64,000 nucleotides of DNA from Anas platyrhynchos (Eukaryota > Chordata > Aves > Anseriformes > Anatidae). A model generated the notes under the pieces. It had not been told where the DNA came from. It ran no database searches and was given only the letters and a program-made list of their open reading frames with translations. Below, piece by piece: positions 26,401 to 39,500 of the stretch; the stretch's first letter is position 1; every line of letters starts with the position of its first letter. A program made the position numbers and the translations under genes. The stretch covers positions 21,814,501-21,878,500 of the forward strand of contig NC_092592.1 in assembly GCF_047663525.1 (NCBI RefSeq). Reading direction: 5' to 3'.

Positions 26401-28130
26401 CAATAAAAAAGCCTACATTTCCATCCAGTAAGGCTTCCATCTGCCCAGCATGGAGGATGCTCCCCCCTTGGGTCTCCCTTCTGCCCATCACAGAGTGACC
26501 AATGGGACTGTACACACTAGCATAACCCACCTCCCTATGGAGCTCCCTGCACACCATGCTGTCCTGCATTTTAGCAAACCCACCCTCTGCTCTGAAGAGG
26601 AGGGCTGCTGTCTGGGCTGCCCCACAGATCCCCCAGTGCCAGCTCTCGTGCCTCACCTGGAACTCTTTCCCCAGACCCCCCAGCTCCAGCTCAACACTAT
26701 ACACCACCCAGGGGTACTTCCATGCACTGCTGGGGAAACCACAGGGAGCCAGGAAGACTGAACATCATTTTCATGTTTTCTTCCACAAAAAAAAATCTTA
26801 AGGGTGGGGAGATGGGAAAGAAAACTCCCACTTTGCCTCAGATATTTGCTGATGTCTTTTTTCACTTCCCAACAGGAACGATGGCTTTACTAACCTCAAT
26901 TTACACACTTAAATATACTTTACCCTCAGATGACTGCAAACTATTGCAAAATAGAAATGCAAATGAACCCAGGCCTACCCAATCTTTTCCTCTGCTCTCC
27001 AGAAGTACCAGCAATGAGACACCTCTTCTGCAGGGCCTTCTCTTGCCCATGGCTGGCCACTGCCTGGGGATCCTGTGGTCATTCTTTGGGATTCTAGGCT
27101 ATGTCTGTACTGGGATGCTGGAAGAATCAAGCAATTACTACCTCACCACCTGTCTCTGGAACTGGAGCCTTTGGGGTTAAACGTATTTTAATTTACATGC
27201 CTTGACATCATACCTTGAACAGATTTTTGCGAGTTTTCATCTGGATCACAAACAGAGATAGTAGCTAGATTCAACCATCACCACATACACCCAGTCATGA
27301 ACTGAGCAGAGATGCAGTCAGTACCTGCAGCCAGCCAGGGGGCACAGCAAGGTGCAGCAGGGCAGCTCCCCAGCTCCACATGCACAGCTCTGACCACAGC
27401 ACAGGCAGCCAGCAGGGCTGGAAAAGGGCTAGCGTGGCAGAAGGCATGCACCAGTCTTGAGAATTTCTTGCAGTGCCCCCATCAGAGGCTGTGTTGCCTT
27501 TTGCTTTGCCGAGTTTATCTTGATTTTTGTGCAATAAAATTGTGTTAATTAAACTGTGGATGAATAGAAAGGCCCTAAGTCAACATTTGCATTTGGAAAA
27601 GACTGGTTAGAACAGCTTAGGAATTGATTCCGCTTTATTAAAGCACCTGTTCACCCGGGGAACATTTTAGCAGCAATCAATATGTAATTAAATCTTTATT
27701 GATGTTTTACAATTGCTTTGTTTCCCAGCAATTATGTTGATAGAATCAGCTTCTCTCAGTTGTTCCTCCTTCCCCAGCTGATCCCATCACCTGTGAGCCC
27801 TGGGGCACCTCACCTAACACCTCCTGGCCTGTTGTAGGTATGTGGGCACCACCATCACACCCAAGCCCACCGCACTAGGCACGTGCCAATCAGCACAGAA
27901 AGCCAGCCTCTGGCCTGAGTAACCAGGTACAGGGGCTCCAGGATGATTTAAGTACAAAAGTTTCACTGAAACCCACAGAACAGGGATTTTTTTTTTGTTT
28001 GTTTGTTTTTGTTTGTTTAGTAGTCCATTGGTCTGCCTCTGGGTGACTCCTCTTTTCAGGTGACGAAGAAGAAACTGGCAACATCCTAGCTGGCCTCTGT
28101 GTTGTTATTGAGGATAGATTGTGATTCCTG
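23431..28130. other. intergenic DNA, no supported gene
   Basis: Contains a (TTA)n run at 24061-24084 and a T/TTTG-rich run at 27987-28018. Two longer open frames occur: 24126-24785 on the minus strand (219 codons) and 26722-27180 on the plus strand (152 codons). Neither resembles a protein family I recognise nor has a clear gene context, so I do not call them genes. Confidence 0.5.
24061..24084. repeat. (TTA)n microsatellite
   Basis: Tandem tta units ending in a short T run. Confidence 0.85.
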
Positions 28131-28139
28131 AGAGTTAAG

Positions 28140-28330
28140 GCAAGGGGTGAATGCTATGTTTGTGTGGATTGGTTGGTAAGGGGATGTAGGAAGATGGCTA
28201 GTAGGGCAGGGACGGTTCAAGTTCTATAGGTACATTGCTCAGAAAGGAAAGTGGGTGATATTGGTGGTAGGGAGATGGCTGGACCAGGTGATCTTGAAGG
28301 CTGTTTCCAACTTTAATGATTCTATGATCC
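28140..28330 (+). mobile_element. CR1 LINE 3'-end fragment
   Basis: The segment ending ctggaccaggtgatcttgaa, then a fttccaa-type stretch (gtttccaactttaatg) and attctatgat, is the hallmark 3' tail of CR1 retrotransposons: a 'ggtggaccaggtgatcttgaagg' type motif followed by an ATTCTATGAT end. It is short and 5'-truncated. Its left edge is approximate. Confidence 0.65.
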
Positions 28331-28690
28331 CTTGCAGCTGGGGTCACTGGTCTCACTGCCTGCCCAGCCTCCAGAAATGCAGACATTGTGGGTACAAACT
28401 ATTTACATCATTCACACTCCCTGCTTTGGCAGTTCCAAATTCCCTTCTGGCCTGTCCTGCAAAACACCCAAAACATAGAGGCTCTGGCTCCTATTTTCAC
28501 TAACGCCTCATCATGGGGATCTGGTCAGAAGACAGCAGTTCTGCAGAGCCCCTGTGCCACACAGAGGCACACAGCTGCAGGGTGAGAGTCAGCGGACCAG
28601 AGCAGAGGTGCAGTGTCAGGAGGGGGACACGGCCAGAGGACACACCACAGGATTTAGACCAGCCGAGAGCTCAACAACGCCAAGCTGGAC

Positions 28691-28873
28691 ATGGAGCAGG
28701 GCCTCGTCCTCCTCCTCGCCCCGCATCCCTCCCGCCGCCGGGCGCTGAGGCCTGGTCCCTCCCGGCGGGGTGCAGCGCGGCCGGCCCCCAGCAGGTGGTG
28801 GTGCCGGCACGGCTTTCCCTGCAGCGGCTCCTTCGGGGGTGCTGCCAGGGCCGGCTGGGAGCTGGTGTCCTGA
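28691..28873. other. isolated CpG-dense, GC-rich patch
   Basis: Roughly 180 bases that are strongly GC-rich, with about 17 CpG dinucleotides counted by eye, standing out from AT-rich surroundings. It lies about 1.6 kb beyond the ANXA8 stop codon, away from any identified promoter. Long open frames cross it on both strands, but GC-rich DNA has few stop codons and none resembles a known protein. It could be an orphan CpG island, a promoter of a non-coding RNA, or a diverged GC-rich repeat. Confidence 0.6.
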
Positions 28874-30381
28874 AAACCAGGAGGACCCTGGGCTGTGGTG
28901 CCTGGAGCAGGCCACCATGCCTGGGCAGAGGCAGGTGGCAGCCAGGGTACAGCTCTGCACCACCCGCAGCACCTCAGTGGTGCTCCATGAGTGCTTGCGG
29001 CACCTCTGTCCCGTTAGAAAAACTGGGACAGCCCCCCAAAAAAGTGAGCCTGGGGGAGATATTAAAAGGCCTGGGAATTAAAAATATTTGGTGAGAGGTT
29101 AGGTGATACATGCTAATAGACCTAGCAGTTACAGGGGGAACGAATAGATAAACTCAGCGTAGATAAACTGAGGTTGAAAATAAAAAATCAACCACAATAC
29201 GAAACTATCAGGAAGTTCAGAAATATGCAATGAAGGCAATTTTCTCTCTCACTAATGTCTGTAAAAACAACCGAAAATCTAGTTATTCACCAGTAGCAAC
29301 CAGGACATTTATGACTCAACTTGGGTGAATATTTTCCCAGGAAAAATAAGAAAAAAACAAACCCACAGTTTTTCCATTTAGAACATTTGCATAAGAAGCT
29401 TCTGATTTTAGGGGTGAGAAAGAGACTTAGCAGAAAGAGCATGAAATCTGCAACCCAGGCCACTGAAAAGTATGGTTGAAAATATATTTCAGTGACAACT
29501 TTTGTATTTTACTTAATGTTATTTTTAGAAGTCATTTTTGTTTTGACAAGACAGCCTTTCTATTTACTGAAAATAGATCCCTCCCTGAAACTAGAAAGAT
29601 ATGCATCATCCCCATTTAAAAGAAAAACATTTATGTCCCCAGAAATCTACTTATTAATCATAATAAGATTTTCCTCATCTCCATGTCTTTAGGGCTGACC
29701 AATAGTCAGATATCAGGGTATCATCATACCAGGCACTGTCAAGAGTTCATAAAAGAAATCTGTCCCTGTGCCAGAATTGCTTGTTCAGGCACAATGTGGA
29801 AAGTGGATAAAAGAGCCGAGACCAAGTGTAGTGAGTCTGGTACATGCTACTACAAAGTCTTGATTCTGCTGTGCCTCAGGATGTTTGGGCGGTATTTGAG
29901 GAACATGCCCAGGAGCTTATGATTTGTATCTCACCTAAAGGTTGCTTAAACCTCAGTTTCTGTGTTAAGAGTCTGTTCATCAGTTCTTGACAGGTGAAGA
30001 AGCCCGGGGCTCATGAACTGGAGGAAGTCCAGAGGATCTGGCAATGGCATGCCACCACAGCAGGATGTTCCCCTGACTGGGGGGCATCATCTAGCTGTGC
30101 AGCTCTCCCACACCCCACAAAGACTGAGCAAAGAGCCCCTCCTTCATGCTTAGTCACTTTTTAGTCCACGTGAGAAATTGGGAAATTGCTAGAAACAAGC
30201 ACTTAAAGGATCAGAGATTTCTGTCCTTCACAATGCATTAAAAAAGAAGAGAAATTGCACAAAATGAAATGGAAGCAAAAAAAAAACAAACACAAACGGA
30301 AGTTTTTTTAAAACCATTATGGAAGTAAACAGTTTTTAATGTGTACTAAGTATCCATGTTTCCCATGGAGCATTGGAAATT

Positions 30382-30387
30382 TTTAAT
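30382..30387 (-). promoter_or_regulatory. ANXA8: candidate ANXA8 polyadenylation signal
   Basis: ATTAAA on the minus strand, about 145 bases beyond the ANXA8 stop codon. A second ATTAAA lies at 30335-30340. Neither is proven, but one would give a short 3'UTR of about 0.2 kb. Confidence 0.4.
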
Positions 30388-30531
30388 AAATTGATCTCAC
30401 CCACCCCATCTCCCTTCCACCCCCTCACCCTCCTTGAATTAATGGAAGGATTTTCTGTGTGTGCATTTTCAGGCACTTATTCTCCAAATTTGCTTTCTGT
30501 ATCCATTTCAGCATCTTCCTCCTAGATTTTG

Positions 30532-30588
30532 TCAGTCACTGCCACAGAGATTTAGCAAGGCTGTCTTGTAATCACCGCTGGTGTCATC
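30532..30588 (-). CDS. ANXA8: ANXA8 last coding exon (residues 309-326 and stop)
   Basis: 57 bases. Encodes [18 protein letters not shown] and a TGA stop. D310 is the acidic ligand of the repeat-4 site. The acceptor has a 15-base T run in its pyrimidine tract. Confidence 0.95.
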   Translation of the reverse strand, partial: DDTSGDYKTALLNLCGSD

Positions 30589-33500
30589 CTGATAGGGGGA
30601 AAATTTTAAAAAAAAAAAAAAAGGTGAGTATAGAAGTCCCTCTTAATAAACTGGCTGCTGCCTTTGTCAGCAGATGGGATATACCCCCACAACAAAAACA
30701 CTTTGAAAAAATCAAGCCAGATTTCAGCAGGGTTACTGCCAGCTGAAACCATCAAAAGTGAACAGAAATGAAGCCCATATCTTCCACCTGAAACAAAATT
30801 TATCAAGTCCAATTCTTTTCTTTTGAATCCCAATGAGTAATTGATCAGGGCTCCATCCCACAGAGTGGCACAAAAAGTCAGCACGAATAAGAGAAACCAA
30901 TACTGTTGTGTTCAGATTTTACATCCCTAGTATTTGTGTAGTGTTCCCTCCCTTATAGGAAGGGAATGAGCAGTTAGCCCTGAAAAAGGATGTTTTTAAG
31001 AAAGACACAAATATGGTCATTTTGGTCTAGAGAAGAACTACAGAGAACATCCTGAGACAGAAATTTTACTCCCTTTGAATATTTTGTGATGACAGGTATA
31101 AAGGCATTTCCACTTCTCAGAGGAATGAATATTCCATACAGACCCTCGAAGACTGATCATTAATCAACATGACAGACACTGACAGTGTCAATTAGAAGAA
31201 AGGGCCCTCATTGCAGAATGAGACGTCCCATGGGAACTGATAAGCATAGGGCTTTTGTGCCATTTGCACTAGGGGAAAGGGATGCCCCAGAGACCTTATA
31301 CAACAAATTATAAAACCCAGCTTTTCAGCCCTAATAGAAAACATGGCTTTTTGCTAGGGGAGGGTCCTTTGTCCAGTGCTGAGACTCAAGCACCAAGAAA
31401 ATACAGTAAGATTTGACAAGGTTCAGTTTATAAACTTAACTCACCACAGCATGGACCAGGCCTTCATTTGGGGTAACTCAGTTTAAAATAAATAAATAAA
31501 AACGCAACTGCTTTGACTTACACGGCACTAGTTCTGGGTAGTAAAGGACAGCAGAAAAGAGAAAATGGCACAGCATGGGAAACATGTAACAGGGATAATT
31601 TAATGCATCTAGATTCATTTAGGAGATCACGAAGAACACATGAAAAGCCTAGAGCAGTCTCTCATCAGGTTTGGCTTTGCCCACGTCATGTTTTTCTGGG
31701 CAGGTTAGGAATGCACATGATGACTAAGAGCTATTATATCAAGATGCTGCTTACCACAATCATGCTGGAGAGAGACTGTCCTGCAATCCGCTTGAATTCA
31801 GCCTTGATAAGATTTAAGTCAACTTCACTTCGAGAAACAATCACCCTTATAAGGGTCCCATCGCGGGTGCCAGCCCCCTGAAATAACAGATACATCAGTC
31901 TGCAGTGTTAGTGGGCATTCAAGGGATAAGCTGTTGCAAACTGGTCTGGGACCGGGTGCATTAGCTTTCAGGCATCACTCGGCACACATTCTGCAGCAAT
32001 CTGCTTTTCCTTCTGAAGATGCAACATCCCCACCACCAAGGGCCACTGTCCTTACCATAAGCTTTCTGTCTCAGAGTGCCATGAGCCTTTGCACATGTCA
32101 AATGCAAAAGCACTTACAGGACTGAAAGAGGGCATTGAATACATACTGCCCTTCTGCAGCAGCACCCATACAACCAGTATTGTGAAGGCACCTGCCTTCA
32201 ACCAGTATTGTTTAATCAGTCACAGGAGAATAAAATTCATTTCAATAACAAAAACCTTTGGGGGAATCAGAAAATAAACAATCATATCAGCTTTCCACCA
32301 AGTTGGGAGACCGGACATATTTTATACATCAATTAAAAATTATAGGGACGCAGTCTGCAGTTGTCTTACATATCGCCATTTGAACTTTTTGTTTGTTTGT
32401 TTGTTTGTTTTAATTGTTTTATTAAGAGCATTGCTTCCTAAAAAGAAAATATTGCGGCCCAGTCCATTAAGTTAACATCATGGGCAAAATCCCACTATGA
32501 CAAACCTCCTCAAAAAGCTTCTTCCAAAAGTTGGCAGAAGCCAGATTGCAGTAAAGTCTAGTATGGAGAAAAAAAAAAAAAAAAAAAAAAAGTACACTGC
32601 AATAAATGTCTTACCTTTAAAGCATGGTATAGCCTCTCTGCAAAGTAGCAATGGACATTCCTTGTGCATTTCACTAGGCATATAAAAAGACTCAGTAAGA
32701 ATCAATGATAATTGCAGTCTAGGGCAGCAGGCTCAACAGATTCAGCTTTTCCATTCACTCAAGTCTGCCCCTTGGACATGAACTAAGCATCCTTTACTTC
32801 CTACCAGAGATCTTTATAAAGCAGATCCATCCCATGACAGTCAACTCAGACAAGAGTCTGACTCAAGACAAGAAACTCAGGCAAAAGAAAGGGAAATGAG
32901 ACACTTACCAATAGCCAGCATAGCTTCCTCTAGTGAGCCACTAGTCTCACTCCTGATGCTGTCTTCTATGCTTTTACCAGCAAGTTTCTGGTATTCTTCA
33001 AACACTGTTTGAAACACAAAGCACTTTGAATTTTCACCAAGCAATTGCTCAGGCATTTTGTACCCAACATTCACAGGTATTGCTTGTGTGGTGATATGAA
33101 AATGAATATCCCACTAAAGCAATGACCACATTTGAACCAACTTCAGTAAGCTTTAGTCAAGTCCAGAAATCAGCTACAAAAAACAGCTTCACAAAAACCT
33201 ATCTCCAAGAAAGAAGTATCTGTATGTACACAAAGCAACTAATTGAACAGAAGGGGCTTAATTCCCTGTCTTAATTTGTCAGAGCAAGTTCAGTCAACCT
33301 CACATTAATTTGGAAATCTGTTTCTTCATCACTGCATTTAACCACACAAATGAAGTAGGCTCCAGAAGGATAAGCACAACTATCATTTGGTCTTGTTGCT
33401 GTCACTAGCTTCAGGAGCCAAAATAGAATCAAATTAAGTCTAGAACTATGCTCACGGCCCTTGGACATTTAAATGATGACAACAGTTTGGGAAAACTTAT

Positions 33501-36500
33501 CTCAACCACAATTTAAAAGCAACGCAGAAAAAAAAAAACACAAAAACAAAAACAAAACAACAACAACAACAAAAAACACAAAACATAGTAAACAGATGCA
33601 GATTGTAAGCTATATAAACTTCCACATAAAATATCAGCAGAGTCATTGTTCCCTTTATATGCTCTGGATACAGATTCTGGTTCCATATTACAGATCCCTG
33701 TTTTGATTCCTAGCTTTTACACTAACAAAAAAGGAAACTTGCTATGTAACACAATGTATATCATACTGAAGTTTGCACAGCATTCAGGATCATACCCCTA
33801 AACATTAACACACAGATATTTTGGTGAAAGGTACTACTACAGAACAGACAAATGGATACAAACCTTCTCAACTCAGACCTATTCTCCATGTTAAAAAAAA
33901 TTAGTTGCAACAAATACATGTAAGTTTTTTAAAAATAAACTATTACAATCTGCTTTAGTGCAGAGGAAATCAGATTCATTTCCTTGATAATTTAGTATGT
34001 CCCAAAGATTGTTTACATCCAGACCAACTGCTGCAATTAAGTTTTTAAAGACAGACATGGCCAAAGACTAGGGTCAGCTTTTTTGTTTTGTTTTGTTTTG
34101 TTTGTTTCTAAGTGTTGTTGGGAGATAAAGTTTAAAAACACAAGGGGGAGCTGGCCTCCAAGGGCCTTGAAAATAGTCTCCAAAGACTTCAGCTTGAAAA
34201 AGTTCAGGCACACCTAGGTCATCAACAGCTAAATTTATCAACTGAGCTCCAGTAAATTCACACACTACTTGATGTGCTTGGATCAGGGACAACATAACAT
34301 CTGTTAGTCAGAGCCTTGGACTGCTTCAAAAGTCTTGAGATGACAAGGCCAGGTCTCTGCTGCTTCATGCTTTGGGGAGCTGAGGGCACCCTTAGCTGGA
34401 GCTGGGTTATCATCTCCCCTCCCAAGCAGCCTCCAATGCTCTCAAAAGAACCTAGGCCAAAACTGGAAGAGTCTCCCTGTGGTTCTCCAGCACTGGCGTT
34501 GTCAGTGATTTTTTTCCAAAAGAAACCCATGTCCAAGGAGTCATGAGCCTGTAGACTGCACACTTCTATCCAGTTAGGAAGGGACTCTCTTCCCCTAGGC
34601 TTATAAAAATAGCTATACCATCTAGTCATCACAGCTGTATCAGGACTCCTGTATAAGCAGTCTGATTTTCAGTTGCACTAAATCTACATAAGCTTCAAAG
34701 CTGCTGGCAGCTTTTGGGCACTGATTGGGCAAGGATTAGTAGGCAGACTTAGGTGTTTATTTCTGATCACCTGAGCTTTGACATCTGTATCCCTGCCTCT
34801 TCTGTTTAGGCTAGGATGATTTCTCATTTCAGATGCTTAGGAACGTGGACTGCTTCATACCTTTCATCAAGTGTGTGGCACTCCTCGTGCACAGGATGGT
34901 GATGAACTGTATCTCATCGGTGCCCCGTATCTTCTCCCCAGCAGCATAGAGAGTCTGAAATTTAACACACTATTGTTAGATTTTCTGTGCATGCAGCTGG
35001 TAAAGGAATAGCATTTGGCTTGAAGTACTGCTTGGTACTCAAAGTAACCTAAAGTACTGTATGAACTAGACTCTACTAGAGTAGTTGACTGTGTAGACCC
35101 TTGATTGTGTCTTCTAGTGAAATCGGGGCAGTCACTATCTCCACCCTTGCTATCCCTCCTGAAACAGCTGGAGCAGCCAACAGTGCTATTGAGGTTTCTT
35201 CCCTATTCTTCAGCGTCCCTCTCCACAATGTCTATATATTTCTACACATAAAAAGCAGTGGAGCCTGAGCCCACTTCTCATCCTTCCTGTTTGGAACAGC
35301 AAGGCTCAGCAGTGCAGGCAAAACTGAAGAACTCCAAGCTGCTTCTGCTTCAAGAAGGCCCCTCCTGAAACTGTTATGGATCCAACCCCATGCTGACCTG
35401 GACTGTGTCACCCAAGGACCCTGAAATTCAAGATAGGTGGGATGCAAGCATATCACTGATCACGGGCATTTGAGAGTACCTGTGCATCCTGGAGAGCCAA
35501 TGCAGTATCCACATAGAGAGTAGCATTGTCCCTTTCACCCTATGAGAAGAAAAAGACAGACACCATTTGCTATCATGAATTATTTTCCACATGGGGATCA
35601 CAGAGTACACGCTAGACAAAGAACAATTCTCCTCCTCAGCTATTTTTGCAGAGTACTCAGTCAGTAATGTTTCAGGCAACACAAGAGCTAACTCCTTGAC
35701 TGAAATCAGTAATGTGAAGTGGAGCCAAGAAGTTGGTAAGTTATTCTGCTTCTTGGCAAGAAAATTGAGAAAATTCAATAGGATAAATAAATCCAAATGT
35801 GCTCTCAGCATTTAGGTGACAGACTCTAAAATAGTGTTGAATCATTGTTGAGATTTTTTTTTTAAAGACTCCTATATAGTGTAGTGACACATGTATGTAA
35901 AAGTGAGATGTTTCCGTGCAGCAGAGCTGACTGTTCCCAGCTCTCTTACTGCTGCTGAGGGAGGGTTCCCTGCCTCAGTCACATCAAAGCTGAAAACAGA
36001 GATCCAGTTCAAGCGATGTGTTTGTCACTGTAGTTTGTGGTAATTGTGACTGCATTGTCCCTTCTATCGCACGTCTTCTCCAAAAAGTAATAGAAAAATG
36101 AAGATCTTTGGATCCTCTTTTCTCTAACGTTACCTGAAGAAGGCAAACTAGAATCTGTTCAAAATATCCACTTGTTTCTGATTTTATGTCTTCTTCCAGA
36201 TCAGAACCGTATTCTACACAAGAGAAAGAGAAGAACAATGGAAGTATTTATTTGGATGTTATGATCAGGATATCACAAGTCACCTAAGGACATACACTAA
36301 TCAAGGTCACTAGTGAAAAAAGGCGGGCTGAGGTCAGCATACCCTCTCAGCAATACCCAGACAGGCACTCCCATCTGACTGAGTGTACCACTAGCTCCAA
36401 TGACAAAGGCATAAACCCATGGTTAATGTTAGGGATGTAGTTTGAGGGACCAAAGAAATAGTTACAAATATATTTGACAGATTCCCATTTACAGCACATT

Positions 36501-39500
36501 TAAGGGAGAGAAAAAGCCAAGTGTACAGCTGTAGCTTTATTTGCCTTCTGGCAATGCTTGCGCTGGGCACCACAGACTAAATTTGTGATTTGCTGGCCTT
36601 TTCCTCTGACTGGAAGAAAGCTAGAGAGGGATTTTTCAAATTCACTCAGTTCTGTTTGCCAGGCGGAGTTAGGCTGCACCTTCTTGCTTCTACAATCCCC
36701 TTTTCCTGCTGACAGCGTTAGCTGGTAACACCATTCCGCTGTGCAGTCATGCAGTGGTACATTGCTCTGACCACACAAACCAGAGCCCCAGGCACTTTAC
36801 CTTCTTTGTACGCCTTGATTATCTCTCTGATCTGCGCCTTTGTTCGTGATGCCAGGATCTCTATGATAACACCTTCACTTGTTCCCACACCCTTTGATGG
36901 AAAACATAGTGGAAAAAAAGGTAGAGAAAGATATCTAATGATGCAGTGAAATTTACTGCTAGAGAAGTATGGTCAAGTGAGGAGTCTTATGGCAGTAAAG
37001 GGCCAGGCTGTGTGCTGAGCTGTGAGAAACTGTCAAGATGAAAGCTGTAGACACAAAGCACGTTTGGTTTGAGTGTGGATTCATTTACTGAGATGCCCAA
37101 TTTGTAAAGGATGATTGTGTGTAACCCTGCACTTCTGCAATGCATTTTTGGATCTGGATCTTTGGTGGACAGTATCAGAGGGATGTGGGGGCACTAATGT
37201 TTGTCTAGTCAGTACTTTGTACCATTAAAAAAAATACTATATCAACAGGCAGGATGCCAGTCAACCCCAGATTGGGCCTTGCACCAACACTCATTCATTT
37301 CTTTGATTTTTTTTTAAAAGGTTTCACTGTTCAGGTGGGATGTCATAGCAGCAACTTTGGCCCAAGGTCATTGAGCTCCATTCACAAGATGCACTACAGA
37401 AAGCATTGAAGAGATTCTACAACTACACATTAGAAACTCATCTGTGGATGTTTATCTGTTGCCAAAGGCAATTTTAGATCCACTGTTACCTTCCCCAGGC
37501 TTTGAGACACATCCATACAGAAACTCATATACATATTACATATAAATATTACAGCAGCATTCCCCTCCCCCCCAACATACACTGATAGCACAACTAAATA
37601 TTTCTCAAAGGGTACTGTTAATAATGAACTTAATAATCATCCACTAGCCCAGTTACTATCACTTTTCATTAATAGGTAAAGTTACAGGAAATGAACATTG
37701 GACCTATGCTACTAAAATAGCAACATGCAGTTTGCTTACCTTCATGGCATCATACAGCTCCTTTGCATCATACTTGTATGGGGGATACATAAGAGCCACA
37801 ATGAGCCTCTCAAAATCGCCACTTAGTTCAGACTTCAGGCTTTCAATCAGATCCTGTAGAACATCACCATGCTTATCACATAAAAAGCCTCAAAGGTTCT
37901 CTTTTCTGCCCAGTTTCTATCCCCATGGCCTACAGCCGTAAAGCTGAGTGACATCATTGTATTGACAGTTTATTAGAAAAGGTCCTGGGGGCTGGAAAAG
38001 GCACCTAACTCCAAAATGGATTTTGTCTAGGTCCTTCCACTTCCTTTGTTCCCCAGTATCAAGCTTCCCCCAGGTAATAATTTTGCAGCAGAGCAGGGAA
38101 GATAAACATCTTCCTCCAACATGTTTTAGACAGGGAGCAGAACCAGGAGCTGAAGGCCTTGAACTAAGTGAAGGATACAACCAATATCCAAAGCCTACAC
38201 ATGCGCACACACACATAGGACTTCTGCAGAATCAGGCATGCAGTCTGTTTAAAGACAGGCTTCAAACCTTCCTCTCATTATCATATAGCTTTTTTAGGGT
38301 ATGCCTTGCCCTGTTTCAGTGGGTATATGGAATGAAACCATTCTATTCATTGTCCCATACACATTTGCTTCCCTTTCTTAGGTTCTTTCAAGGCAGTTCC
38401 TGTTCCATCAGGGTTTGTTGAAGATTTCCTGTTTCTATATTGACCCAAGAGCCTATATTGCTCATTGCTAATAACTTTCCTTCCCCCACACTTTTAGATG
38501 CTACTCTCACATATCTGGCTACACCAGTGGGCTGGTGGAAGAGTTTGCAGCACAAGCGTTTCTAATGAGAGTAAGATTTTATCAAAGAGAGAAAGATAGC
38601 CACATAAAAACATGATTGTCAACAATTGCAGTTTGTTTTCATTTTTAGAATTTCCAAATAAGTGTAATGAAATAAGTATTTCAATTGAACTTTATCACTT
38701 AGAAGAGCCCCACACCAGCCCAATAATTTACTCAAAAGGCTACTTAGAAAAGTATAACTTTGTTATAGCTTCAAAAACAATAAGGAGTTACACTTTAAGA
38801 CAAAATGGATTTTTAAAAAGTATTTCTGGTCAAAATGCCTTTTAGAAAGAAAATTACAATCACTAGACGAAAAGCAGTTTATCCCACCACAAACTAATTT
38901 CACATATTCACCCCAGGCCTTATTATCAAATATTAACCTGTCTGTTTGCAAAAGACCTGCATATTGTTTACACCATGCTTGCAGGATGAACTGTACACCC
39001 ATTAACTACATCCCACATGCAGTGAAACAGTGACTGAATATGGCTTTGTTTTGGAAGGACCTTTCCAAACTGTCCTTTGAAGGATTTGGCAATCTGTTGA
39101 CGCTGCATGTTGCTCCTCTTAGTTAGGACATCAATTATAGCTTGTTCATCAGTCCCTATGGAGAGCAACAAAAAGCCATAAACACAGTGCACAGAATAAT
39201 AATAATAATCCCAATTCAAGTAATCAGACAACCTCCCCTAGTTTATTGCCTTCATGATGTAGAAATTCAATTATGTCTTGCAGAAATGATGATTTTGAAT
39301 TATCCACATTAAAAATAAATAAAAAATCATCTCTAGCTGCAATTTTCTTCAGGAATGGCTTTTAACTGAGCAACTATAAATGCAACATAGAATTTACACA
39401 TATGGATGGAGTCAACTCACCAAGCCCCTTCATGGCCTTGTACAGGGTTTGAGCATCAGGTACAGGGTCAAAGTTTAAAGCACCTGTCACAGACACACCC

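Noticed and set aside
26722-27180. 152-codon open frame on the + strand
   Set aside because: No family resemblance, no splice or promoter context, and unremarkable composition; most likely a chance frame.
28513-29094. 193-codon open frame through the CpG patch
   Set aside because: GC-rich DNA has few stop codons. The product is low-complexity Pro/Arg/Gly-rich, with no known domain, and overlapping frames on both strands are equally open.
34074-34295. Open frame inside an ANXA8 intron, considered as an extra exon
   Set aside because: The neighbouring exons 8 and 9 already join in phase and complete repeat 3; an insertion would disrupt the annexin fold.
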